Source of the DNA: AG2 sp036493735
Lineage (GTDB): Bacteria > Gemmatimonadota > Gemmatimonadetes > Gemmatimonadales > Gemmatimonadaceae
Assembly: GCA_036493735.1 (NCBI GenBank)
Contig: DASXPH010000070.1
Location: 8,488 to 72,487 of the forward strand
DNA: 64,000 nucleotides
Reading direction: 5' to 3'
The notes beneath the pieces were generated by a model, which was not told the DNA's origin, searched no databases, and saw only the letters and a list, made by a program, of their open reading frames with translations. A program made the translations under genes and the position numbers. Shown here piece by piece: positions 1 through 7,376 of this stretch; position 1 is the stretch's first letter, and each line of letters opens with the position of its first letter.

Positions 1-235
1 GTATGGCATCGGCGATGGCGCTGGCATCGTAGACATCACGTTCGATCGCGAGACGCTCATCACTCGCGGCGCGTTCGGCGAGCGCTTCGGCAACGTGCGG
101 TGCGCGCACCCGAACCCGCGCGCCACCGTCGAGGAGCGATGCGACCTTCCGCGTCGCTACCGCGCCGGCGCCGACGACGAGGGCAACGACCTGGCTGCCG
201 TCGAGCACGAGGGGCAACCCGAATGCGCCGCTCAC
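1..235 (-). CDS. Precorrin-2 dehydrogenase / siroheme synthase N-terminal domain, 3' part cut by window edge
   Basis: This is the first 78 codons of a minus-strand gene that runs off the left edge. The translation shows a Rossmann fold opening, with VVGAGAVATRK near residues 21-31, typical of the NAD-dependent precorrin-2 dehydrogenase / sirohydrochlorin ferrochelatase family (Met8, SirC, CysG N-terminus). These enzymes oxidise precorrin-2 on the way to siroheme or heme d1. The GTG start at 235 overlaps the stop of the HemX-like gene (GTGA), so the two are probably translated together. Family assignment is firm from the motif; whether a uroporphyrinogen methyltransferase is fused downstream cannot be seen. 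Confidence 0.8.
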   Translation of the reverse strand, partial: MSGAFGLPLVLDGSQVVALVVGAGAVATRKVASLLDGGARVRVRAPHVAEALAERAASDERLAIERDVYDASAIADAI

Positions 236-1038
236 AGGAATTTCCCCGCCGCGTTCCCCGCCACACGAATCGCCACGTATAACACGAGCACCGCGATGAA
301 GGTGATGCTCGAGTACATCGCCGCTCGGCGCGCCTGCCACCCCCCGATCACGCGGCCGACGGCGATGCCACTCACCGCAACCCACGCACCGGTACCCCAC
401 ATGAGCTGGGGCAGATTCATCTCTCGATAGGCGATCGAGTAAGCACCCGCGAGCACGACTCCCAAAGTGAGCCCGAGCCATCCGGCGATGGCAGCGAGAT
501 GATTCACTCGATCAAGAGTCGCCAAGGGTGGGAAGAAGCGGAAGATCGCGCCGAATCGCCGAGACTTGAGCTCGCGACGCTCGATCAGATACATCGTTCC
601 GGCGGCGGCGGCGGTGGCGAATGCCGCGATCCCGAGAAAGCTCAGAGTAATGTGCGCGAACAGCCAGATCCCGCGGACCCCCGGCGGCTCGACCGCCGGC
701 GTGAGGCCGATGATGTTGGCGAAGGTCGTCGGGAGCGCCGCGAGTGGAGCAGCGACCAGCGTCAGCGACACCTCTTGCGCCAGCAACTCCACCGTGAGGA
801 GGGTCGCGGCGAGAACGAAGCCCGCGAATGAAAGCGCGGGTCCCAAACCGGTGAGCGGTACCGCGCCCACCGTTCGTGAGAATGCAACCAGCGCAACGGC
901 GTGTGTGAGCACGCCCGTGGCAAGTAACGCGATCACGCCCCGCACGGGCGCACCGACGGGACGGGCAAAGGGCGTGGCTGCCAGGGCAGCCGCGCCAATG
1001 TAGAACGAGATGGCGATGAAGTGGGCGATCGCTATCAT
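232..1038 (-). CDS. CcsA/HemX-like cytochrome c assembly membrane protein
   Basis: This is a polytopic membrane protein of 268 residues with about eight hydrophobic segments. The segment around GIWLFAHITLSFLG followed by an Ala-rich helix matches the heme-handling WxxH/H region of the CcsA/HemX (cytochrome c assembly protein) family. In Bacillus-type heme operons HemX sits beside hemA and tunes GluTR levels; in cytochrome c system II, CcsA exports heme. The neighbouring precorrin-2 dehydrogenase favours a tetrapyrrole role. I chose the ATG at 1038 because the preceding 25 residues of the longer frame are hydrophilic and repeat-like; a longer start at 1113 is possible. It probably belongs to a heme/siroheme operon. 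Confidence 0.75.
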   Translation of the reverse strand: MIAIAHFIAISFYIGAAALAATPFARPVGAPVRGVIALLATGVLTHAVALVAFSRTVGAVPLTGLGPALSFAGFVLAATLLTVELLAQEVSLTLVAAPLAALPTTFANIIGLTPAVEPPGVRGIWLFAHITLSFLGIAAFATAAAAGTMYLIERRELKSRRFGAIFRFFPPLATLDRVNHLAAIAGWLGLTLGVVLAGAYSIAYREMNLPQLMWGTGAWVAVSGIAVGRVIGGWQARRAAMYSSITFIAVLVLYVAIRVAGNAAGKFL

Positions 1039-1105
1039 GGCGACGCCGCAATCTATATCTGGCGCGTGCTTTAGGGCATCGGCAGTGGTCGGTGGTCGGG
1101 GATCC

Positions 1106-1127
1106 CCGTTCACCGTTCACTGTTCAC
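1106..1127. repeat. Short direct repeat GTTCAC-type
   Basis: Three consecutive copies of a GTTCAC(C/T) unit lie between the LysM gene stop and the HemX-like gene. It is simple-sequence intergenic DNA of the same flavour as the TGGCTGG array near 2.45 kb. No function is apparent. Confidence 0.5.
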
Positions 1128-1130
1128 GGA

Positions 1131-2363
1131 TCAGGGCATGGTCGCGATGCGACGAGCCCTCGTACCAGCCTCGATCTTCGGGTGCTTCTCGCCGGTGATC
1201 ATGAGCGTCGTGCCGTATCGGGTCACGCGTACCGCCATCGCTTTCGCGATCTGAACTTCCGGATCGGCCGGCGCACCGGACACGTCGGAACTGTGGCGCG
1301 GCACGAACAGCTCGAATTCGTCTCCGATCTTGATGCCGTCCCGCGTGGTGACGTCGACGAGCACGTAATCCTGCAAGCCCGGAAGGATAGGAGTGCGATT
1401 GCCCGCCACGAGCTTTACTTCCGTCACGATCGAATCAGCGATTGGCTCGGCGTGCCCGAAGATGTGGAGCGTCGTGCTGTCGTAGGGCATGAGATGCTGG
1501 TCCGAGTAGACCTCGCCGAACATGCGGGTGACCTGGGCGACGGCCGCTTCGCGATCGCGCGGCGCACGAGTGACCTCCACGACGCCGGTGGGGACCACGA
1601 CCTGACCGAGATCATCCACGTACGGTCCGAACGTGTACGTGATGTACCGCTCACCCTCAGCAGCCGCCGATCCAGCCGGCGGCGAGATCAGGATCTCGTC
1701 GTGGAGCTGTGCGCGCTGCTTTGGATCTCGGCCCGATGAAGTGACCGAGAGCATGACGACCTTGAGGATCTGACCGGAGCCGCGCGGACCGCCGGATCGA
1801 TCGACGAATGGGGCCGAAATGTAGGTGCCGAGGGTTATCGTGGGCTGGGCGGGAGGCGCTTCTCTTCGGCGCTTCGAAGTGGGTGCGTCGACGCGCGTCC
1901 TCGGGAAAACCGTCGGTCCATCGAGCACGCCGATGGGCGGCTCATAAACCGGGACTGGCGTTCCAGTCGCGGTCACCGGAGCGTTTGGCGCCGGAGAAAC
2001 AGGTGTCGGAGGGGGAGGCGCCGGCTCGCCGGCCTGCTTCACTGTCGGGGCTTCGGCAACCGTCGGCGTCGTCCCAGGTGCAGGCAGCTTCAGTACTTCG
2101 CCTGGGTAAATCCAGTGCGGATCGTCGATGATATCGGTGTTGAGCCGGTAGATCTCCGGCCAGAGGAAGGAATCACCGAGATAGAGCTTTGCGAGATCCC
2201 AGAGCGTGTCACCGCGCTTGACCGTGTGCGACGATGGCGCCTGTTCCTGGGCGGCCAAACGCGTGCTGCCGAGCAGCGCGAGCGCGAGTGCACCGAAGAT
2301 GGTCACCCGCCAGACGCTGATTCTGTTTCGAGATTGCTCCCTGCGAACTGCTCGGCAGAGCAT
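1131..2363 (-). CDS. Secreted LysM-domain protein
   Basis: A 410-residue protein. After an N-terminal signal-like segment (ALALALLGSTRLAAQ) comes one LysM domain, HTVKRGDTLWDLAKLYLGD and on to the YPGEVLKLP ending, which binds peptidoglycan glycan chains. A Pro/Ala-rich linker of about 70 residues follows, then a roughly 230-residue C-terminal region of unknown fold. The probable location is periplasm or envelope. Start ATG 2363 is preferred because it leaves a sensible signal peptide; the open frame extends to 2408. The role could be an envelope scaffold; no hydrolase motif is seen, so enzymatic activity is not claimed. Confidence 0.7.
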   Translation of the reverse strand: MLCRAVRREQSRNRISVWRVTIFGALALALLGSTRLAAQEQAPSSHTVKRGDTLWDLAKLYLGDSFLWPEIYRLNTDIIDDPHWIYPGEVLKLPAPGTTPTVAEAPTVKQAGEPAPPPPTPVSPAPNAPVTATGTPVPVYEPPIGVLDGPTVFPRTRVDAPTSKRRREAPPAQPTITLGTYISAPFVDRSGGPRGSGQILKVVMLSVTSSGRDPKQRAQLHDEILISPPAGSAAAEGERYITYTFGPYVDDLGQVVVPTGVVEVTRAPRDREAAVAQVTRMFGEVYSDQHLMPYDSTTLHIFGHAEPIADSIVTEVKLVAGNRTPILPGLQDYVLVDVTTRDGIKIGDEFELFVPRHSSDVSGAPADPEVQIAKAMAVRVTRYGTTLMITGEKHPKIEAGTRARRIATMP

Positions 2364-2438
2364 AGAGGCACTCCGGTTCGGTCGTGATGTCCGCGATGAG
2401 CCGCACACAATTGACGAACTGGGGGCCGGGAAGAAACG

Positions 2439-2576
2439 TGGTTGGTGGCTGGTGGCTGGTGGCTGGTGGTTGGTGGCTGGTGGTTGGTGGTTGGTGGATT
2501 TGGATTGGCGGCGCTTTGCGCCGCCTTCCGTTTCTCACTAGCCACCAGCCACCAGCCCCTAGCCACTAGCCACTAG
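2439..2576. repeat. TGGYTGG heptamer array with inverted counterpart
   Basis: Positions 2439-2498 are a tandem array of seven-base units of the type TGGYTGG on the plus strand. Positions 2537-2576 hold the reverse-complement family (AGCCACC, AGCCACT units). The two arms could pair across about 40 bases of spacer. The right arm runs into the ssb stop codon (2573-2575). Slippage-prone, and possibly an mRNA hairpin at the ssb 3' end. Confidence 0.8.
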
Positions 2577-3070
2577 AACGGAAGATCGTCGTCCTCGTCC
2601 TCGAGGGCACCGGGGAAGTCCTCGAAGTCGTCTCCACCCGCCGCGGCCTTCGCCTTCTGCGCCGCCGGTGCCCTGTTCTGCCGCGGCGGCGCCCCCTCGC
2701 CATCGGAGTCGCTGCTTCCACCGCGTGGTGCACCGAGCATGATCAGCTCACGAACGTTGATCTCGGTGGAGTATCTCGTCTGACCCTCCTTGTCCTGCCA
2801 TTGCCGATACTCGATGCGCCCCTCGACGTAGATCTTGTCGCCCTTCTTCACGTAGCGCTCGACGATGTCGGCGAGCTGCGACGACTTGGTGTTCCACACC
2901 ACGCAGCGATGCCACTCGGTCTTCTCCTGCTTCGAGCCCGCGGCGTCGTTCCACGAGCGGCTGGTTGCGAGCGAAAAGGTCGCGACACGGTTTCCACCAG
3001 ACGTCGACCGCACCTCGGGATCGTTCCCGAGATTGCCGATCAACGTGACTTTGTTCAGGCTACGGCTCAC
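2573..3070 (-). CDS. ssb: Single-stranded DNA-binding protein
   Basis: A 165-residue SSB. The OB fold opens with SRSLNKVTLIGNLGNDPEVR and holds the usual WHRCVVW core strand. The linker is disordered and Gly/Ala/Pro-rich (about residues 115-145). The acidic tail ends DDDLPF, the tip that recruits replication and repair partners. The GTG start at 3070 is chosen because a strong Shine-Dalgarno (AGGAGG) sits five bases upstream and the protein then begins like its relatives; the longer open frame to 3151 has no family support. It protects ssDNA in replication, recombination and repair. Confidence 0.95.
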   Translation of the reverse strand: MSRSLNKVTLIGNLGNDPEVRSTSGGNRVATFSLATSRSWNDAAGSKQEKTEWHRCVVWNTKSSQLADIVERYVKKGDKIYVEGRIEYRQWQDKEGQTRYSTEINVRELIMLGAPRGGSSDSDGEGAPPRQNRAPAAQKAKAAAGGDDFEDFPGALEDEDDDLPF

Positions 3071-3209
3071 GTATTCCTCCTGGCGAGAGGTATTCTCGAT
3101 CTCGCCGCGTACAGTGTCATCCAACCCAACGGAACGTCCAACCGATTTCACGCATCTCGAACTGATTTCGCGACGAAACGCTCGCGCTTCGTTGCCGGCA
3201 GTACAACGC

Positions 3210-3698
3210 TCACCGCGGCGAGCTCGGACTGACTACTGCCGGCTCCGTCCACCGAAGAATGATGGCGTCCTCCACCGGCCGACGGTAATACCGAGCTCGC
3301 CGGCCAACTTCGAGGAAGCCACGCGACTCGTACAACTGGCGCGCCCGCAGGTTCGAGCTTCTCACCTCGAGGAAGACTTCCTCCGTGGCATGCCGCCGCG
3401 CTTCCTCGAGCGCAGCGTCGAGAAGGGCGGAGCCGAAGCCCCGGCCGCGAACCGTGTCATCGACGGCGAGATTGGCTATTTCGCCCTGACCTCCGGCGAA
3501 CCAGGCGACAACATAACCGAGCACGCTCGGCGCGGTATAGCCGTCGTTCTGATCTCGCACGCATGCAAAGTACATCCGTGAATGGGCGAGGACGTCTCGG
3601 AAGCTCCGCTCCGACCAGGGGTCCGAGAAGGCGCGCTGCTCGATCGCCGTAATGTCGGCGATGTCGCCTTCTCGAGTAAGATCCACGCGAGGCGTCAT
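3210..3698 (-). CDS. rimI: Ribosomal protein S18-alanine N-acetyltransferase-like GNAT
   Basis: A 162-residue GNAT acetyltransferase. The acetyl-CoA binding loop is visible as VRGRGFGSALL (about residues 83-93), followed by LEVRSSNLRARQLYESRGF, the characteristic RimI signature. RimI acetylates the N-terminal Ala of S18 in the model case, and bacterial RimI is usually encoded with tsaB. Here its ATG overlaps the tsaB stop (ATGA), so tsaE-tsaB-rimI form a coupled unit. The start follows from that overlap. Confidence 0.88.
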   Translation of the reverse strand: MTPRVDLTREGDIADITAIEQRAFSDPWSERSFRDVLAHSRMYFACVRDQNDGYTAPSVLGYVVAWFAGGQGEIANLAVDDTVRGRGFGSALLDAALEEARRHATEEVFLEVRSSNLRARQLYESRGFLEVGRRARYYRRPVEDAIILRWTEPAVVSPSSPR

Positions 3699-4363
3699 GC
3701 CGCGCCGCCTGACGGCAACGGCCGTCCGTGCGAGGCTTCCCAACGCATCTGCGCCTCGGCCTTTCGTCCGTATCCAGGCTCCCAGGTCGCGAGGTCCACG
3801 GGTCCGCGCTCCCGGATCATCGAGTCGAGGACAATCGCGGAGCGCGCCAGCGGCGCCCGATCGATTGTCTGTCCGGGTCCAACGGTGACCGCGCCGAGCG
3901 AGGACGCCAGCTCCCCGACATCGCTCTGCCTTACGAGTCCCTCGGCGTGCATCACGGTGATCTCTCCGCGGGCCGACACCGCATAGCCGCCAACGTACGC
4001 TTCTCCGCGCAGGGCGTCGAGAACGGCGAGATACGCACCCGGCGATGGTGAGCCATTGCCGGCGGCGAGGAGTGCCAGCGACGACACCGCGAACAGCGGA
4101 ACACCGGCGCCCAACGCAATTCCCTTCGCGATCGACGCGGCGATGCGAAGACTGGTGAAGCTCCCAGGGCCGGCACCGCACACGACGCGCGCCAATTCGC
4201 GGGGCGAAACGCCGGCGCGGGCCAGCGTGTCGGCCACCATTGGCATCAGTGCCTCCGCGTCGCGACCGCGCATCGTGGCACTTCCATCGGCGACGACGCT
4301 CGCGCCACGGAAAAGCGCCGTCGTGCCGACGTACGTGGAAGCATCGATGACGAGCGTGCTCAC
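3695..4363 (-). CDS. tsaB: tRNA threonylcarbamoyladenosine biosynthesis protein TsaB
   Basis: A 222-residue ASKHA-fold protein with the TsaB opening LVIDAST and the signature GPGSFTSLRIAASIAKGIA (about residues 65-83). TsaB is the scaffold partner of TsaD in the complex that attaches threonylcarbamoyl to A37 of ANN-decoding tRNAs. It is translationally coupled to tsaE upstream (GTGA overlap at its GTG start) and to rimI downstream. TsaD is not in the window. Confidence 0.93.
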   Translation of the reverse strand: MSTLVIDASTYVGTTALFRGASVVADGSATMRGRDAEALMPMVADTLARAGVSPRELARVVCGAGPGSFTSLRIAASIAKGIALGAGVPLFAVSSLALLAAGNGSPSPGAYLAVLDALRGEAYVGGYAVSARGEITVMHAEGLVRQSDVGELASSLGAVTVGPGQTIDRAPLARSAIVLDSMIRERGPVDLATWEPGYGRKAEAQMRWEASHGRPLPSGGAA

Positions 4364-4851
4364 GAGTGATCGCCGAACCGCTCTTCGCCAAGATGACCGC
4401 CCGCATACAGCAAGCGACGATTCGGATCACCGGGAAGGTGTTGCAGATGAATGGGGACGTGGTTCGGCGGCAGCAGTTCGCCCGCGCGCTCCGGCCATTC
4501 GATGAGCACGAGGGCCTCCGCGGAAATGATCTCGTCCCATCCGAGATTCTGCAGTTCGTCGGGCCCGCGAAGTCGGTAGAGATCGAGGTGAAAGACCGTC
4601 GAACGGCTTCCCCGCAGCTCATGAACGAGCGTGAACGTCGGACTCGTCACGTCGTCAGGCACGCCGTAGCCCCGACAGATCGCGCGCGCGAGCGTGGTCT
4701 TTCCCGCCCCGAGCTCACCGCTGAGCGCGACGACGAGAGGGGGGCGTGCCACCTTACCGAATCGTTCGCCCCATGCGGTGAGCTCCGCTTCGGTGACCGC
4801 GAGATGCCCTCGGGCGGCAAGAGGGGGAATGGGTGGCGAATGCCCCTCCAT
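4360..4851 (-). CDS. tsaE: tRNA t6A ATPase TsaE
   Basis: A 163-residue P-loop ATPase. It has Walker A GELGAGKTT near residues 45-53, the family signature SPTFTLVHEL, and LDLYRL plus a Walker B-like VLIEWPER. TsaE drives turnover of the TsaBD complex in t6A synthesis. It is the first gene of the tsaE-tsaB-rimI unit and lies 17 bases downstream of the uvrB stop. The C-terminus (after about residue 125) is short and poorly conserved. Confidence 0.93.
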   Translation of the reverse strand: MEGHSPPIPPLAARGHLAVTEAELTAWGERFGKVARPPLVVALSGELGAGKTTLARAICRGYGVPDDVTSPTFTLVHELRGSRSTVFHLDLYRLRGPDELQNLGWDEIISAEALVLIEWPERAGELLPPNHVPIHLQHLPGDPNRRLLYAGGHLGEERFGDHS

Positions 4852-4868
4852 ATGGTATTTCGCCGCCG

Positions 4869-6917
4869 TCAGCGGCTGGCGCGCGAGCCACTCACGGCGG
4901 CCTGCGTCTTCTTGTCAGCGGTCGTGCCGCGGGCGCGCAGCTCGAACAGCTGATCGCGCAGCTGAGCAGCGAGCTCGAAGTCCATCGCGGTTGCCGCCTC
5001 TCGCATCTGCTGCTCGAGCATACGCTCGAGCGCCTCGGCATCCATCACCGCGTAGCCACGCGCGGGCTCGGCGACACGCTTCTCTTCCCGCTCGGTGGTT
5101 CGCGCGTCGGCGACGCGCGTGATCAAGCGGACCTGATCGACGCTCTTGGTCACGGTAGTCGGCGTGATGCCGTGCTTGCGGTTGTGCTCCACCTGGAGCT
5201 CACGGCGGCGCGAGGTCTCCTCGATGCAACGCTGCATCGAGCCCGTGATGCGATCGGCATAGAAGATCGCCCGTCCATGCACGTTGCGGGCAGCGCGTCC
5301 CACGGTCTGGATGAGCGATCGATCGCTGCGGAGGAAGCCCTCCTGATCGGCGTCGAGAATCGCAACCAGCGACACTTCGGGAAGATCGAGCCCTTCGCGC
5401 AGCAGGTTGATGCCGACGAGGACATCGAACTCGCCGAGTCGCAGGCCGCGCACGATCTCCATCCGCTCGATCGCGTCGATGTCGGAGTGCATGTAGCGCA
5501 CGCGCACGCCCACCTGCTGGAGATAATCGGAGAGGTCCTCGGCCATGCGCTTCGTGAGCGTCGTCACGAGCACGCGCTCGCCCCGGCGTTCGCGAATGCG
5601 AATCTCGTTGAGCAAATCGTCAACCTGGCCTCGCACGGGACGAATCTCGATCTCGGGATCGATGAGTCCCGTCGGCCGGATGATCTGCTCGACGACGACG
5701 CCCTCCGATAACTGGAGCTCCAGCTCGGCGGGGGTCGCCGACACAAAAAGCGCGCGCGGCGTGAGCGCGAGAAACTCGTCGAACATCAGCGGCCGATTGT
5801 CGAGCGCGCTCGGCAGGCGGAAGCCATACTCCACCAGCGTGAGCTTGCGCGCGCGGTCGCCATTGAACATGCCGGCGATCTGCGGCAGCGTGACGTGCGA
5901 TTCGTCCACGACGACGAGAAAGTCCTCGGGGAAATAGTCGAACAGGCACGCTGGACGCTCGCCGGCGACACGCCCGGAGAGATGTCGAGAGTAGTTCTCG
6001 ATGCCAGCGCACGTTCCGATCTCTAGCATCATCTCGATATCGAAGTTCGTGCGCGACTCGAGCCGTTGCGCCTCGAGCAGCTTGCCCTGCTCGCGCAGCA
6101 GTGGCAGACGTTCCTGCAGCTCGTCGCGAATGAGCTTGACGGCGCGCTCGAGCGTCGGCCGCTGGGTGACGAAATGCTTCGCCGGATAGACCGCCGCGCG
6201 ATCCAGCGACGCGATCGTCTCACCGGTGAGCACATTGATCTTCGAGACGCGCTCGACCTCGTCGCCCCACATCTCGACGCGAACCCCTTGCTCCTCGTAA
6301 GCGGGAAAGATCTCGACGGTATCGCCCCGCACGCGGAAGGTGCCTCGCTCGAAGGCGACATCGTTTCGATGATACTGAATCTTCACCAGGGAGCGCAGGA
6401 TCTCGTCGCGCGCGATGCGCTGACCCTTCGTGAGGGTGACCATCTGCTCTTTGTACTGCACCGGGTCACCCAACCCATAGATCGCCGAGACGGTAGCGAC
6501 GATCACGACGTCGTCGCGCTCCATGAGGCTCGACGTCGCGCGCAGCCGCAAACGATCGATGTCCTCATTTATCGAGGCGTCTTTCTCGATATACGTGTCG
6601 GTAGACGGGACGTACGCTTCTGGCTGATAGTAGTCGTAGTACGAGATGAAGTACTCGACGGCGTTATGCGGCAGAAAGCTCTTCAGCTCTCCGTAGAGCT
6701 GAGCCGCGAGGGTCTTGTTGTGGGAGAGAACGAGGGTCGGCCGGCCGTGCTCCTTGATGACGTTCGCCACCGTCATCGTCTTGCCCGAGCCGGTGACCCC
6801 GAGAAGCGTCTGAAAACGGTCGCCGCGTTCCAATCCGCGCGAAAGCTCGGCGATGGCCTTGGGTTGATCGCCAGCTGGTTGGAAAGGTGCTTGGATGTCG
6901 AAGGAGGCCCGAGGCAT
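4869..6917 (-). CDS. uvrB: Excinuclease ABC subunit B
   Basis: A 682-residue UvrB, the usual length. Visible are Walker A GVTGSGKTMT, the beta-hairpin region (YYDYYQPEAYVP), DEXX-box VVVDESHVT, helicase motifs QTVGRAARN, and a C-terminal UVR motif (LEQQMREAATAMDFELAAQLRDQ-type) that contacts UvrC. UvrB verifies DNA damage after UvrA loading. The start at 6917 gives the family N-terminus (FDIQAPFQPAGDQPKAI); the open frame extends to 7163 only because it runs through intergenic repeat sequence. No unusual features. Confidence 0.97.
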   Translation of the reverse strand: MPRASFDIQAPFQPAGDQPKAIAELSRGLERGDRFQTLLGVTGSGKTMTVANVIKEHGRPTLVLSHNKTLAAQLYGELKSFLPHNAVEYFISYYDYYQPEAYVPSTDTYIEKDASINEDIDRLRLRATSSLMERDDVVIVATVSAIYGLGDPVQYKEQMVTLTKGQRIARDEILRSLVKIQYHRNDVAFERGTFRVRGDTVEIFPAYEEQGVRVEMWGDEVERVSKINVLTGETIASLDRAAVYPAKHFVTQRPTLERAVKLIRDELQERLPLLREQGKLLEAQRLESRTNFDIEMMLEIGTCAGIENYSRHLSGRVAGERPACLFDYFPEDFLVVVDESHVTLPQIAGMFNGDRARKLTLVEYGFRLPSALDNRPLMFDEFLALTPRALFVSATPAELELQLSEGVVVEQIIRPTGLIDPEIEIRPVRGQVDDLLNEIRIRERRGERVLVTTLTKRMAEDLSDYLQQVGVRVRYMHSDIDAIERMEIVRGLRLGEFDVLVGINLLREGLDLPEVSLVAILDADQEGFLRSDRSLIQTVGRAARNVHGRAIFYADRITGSMQRCIEETSRRRELQVEHNRKHGITPTTVTKSVDQVRLITRVADARTTEREEKRVAEPARGYAVMDAEALERMLEQQMREAATAMDFELAAQLRDQLFELRARGTTADKKTQAAVSGSRASR

Positions 6918-6958
6918 TGGCGAAATATACTCGACGCTTCCGGGGTTTGTTCGGGCAG

Positions 6959-7376
6959 AGGGTTTGTGGGTTGTGGGGCCGCTCAGACCGATGAAAGGCG
7001 GGCACAGATTGCACAGAAGAGCACAGAACACACGGAAAACTGCAAGACCACCTGGGGTCTGTAAGGAGAACAAATCTCTCCCCGCTCGCCCCAAAGAGTG
7101 TTCGCTCGAACGCAGACTGACGCAGAAGACGCTGAAGACGCTGAAGACGCTGTACTGCCACAAGCAGTTACAGCGGCTTCTGCGTCAAGTCCTTGAATGG
7201 TGCTAATTGCTTGCTGTCGTCTCCGTGTGCTCTGTGGATTTCTGTGTAATCCGTGACCGCTCTTGATCGGTCTCAGAAGCCCCGGGTCGGAAAAGAAGAT
7301 CCCTCGCTTCGCTCGGGATGACAGGCTAGGGCGCGGCGCTCTACCAACAACTCACAACCCACAAGCCACAACCCAC
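6959..7376. repeat. Nested inverted repeats in the uvrB-rel intergenic region
   Basis: No gene is visible between 6918 and 7375. The region is built of nested imperfect inverted repeats. The outer arms are 6959-6977 (GGGTTTGTGGGTTGTGGGG) and 7353-7376. The middle arms are 7001-7040 (CACAGATT...CACAGAA...CACACGGA) and 7217-7258. The inner arms are 7118-7152, containing three copies of AAGACGCTG, and 7169-7187 (ending CTGCGTCA). A half copy of the CTCGCTNCGCTCGG element lies at 7297-7324. The pattern suggests stacked insertions of small palindromic elements. Confidence 0.75.
7297..7324. repeat. Half copy of the CTCGCTNCGCTCGG palindromic element
   Basis: This 28-base segment matches the right arm of the palindrome at 10356-10441 with only a few changes, some of which keep the internal hairpin paired (TCCCTCG/CGGGATG here, TTCCTCG/CGGAATG there). 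It marks a small dispersed repeat family in this genome. Confidence 0.7.

Noticed and set aside
2439..2576. The tandem TGGYTGG array as a CRISPR
   Set aside because: Units are seven bases with no spacers of CRISPR length, and no cas genes are present.
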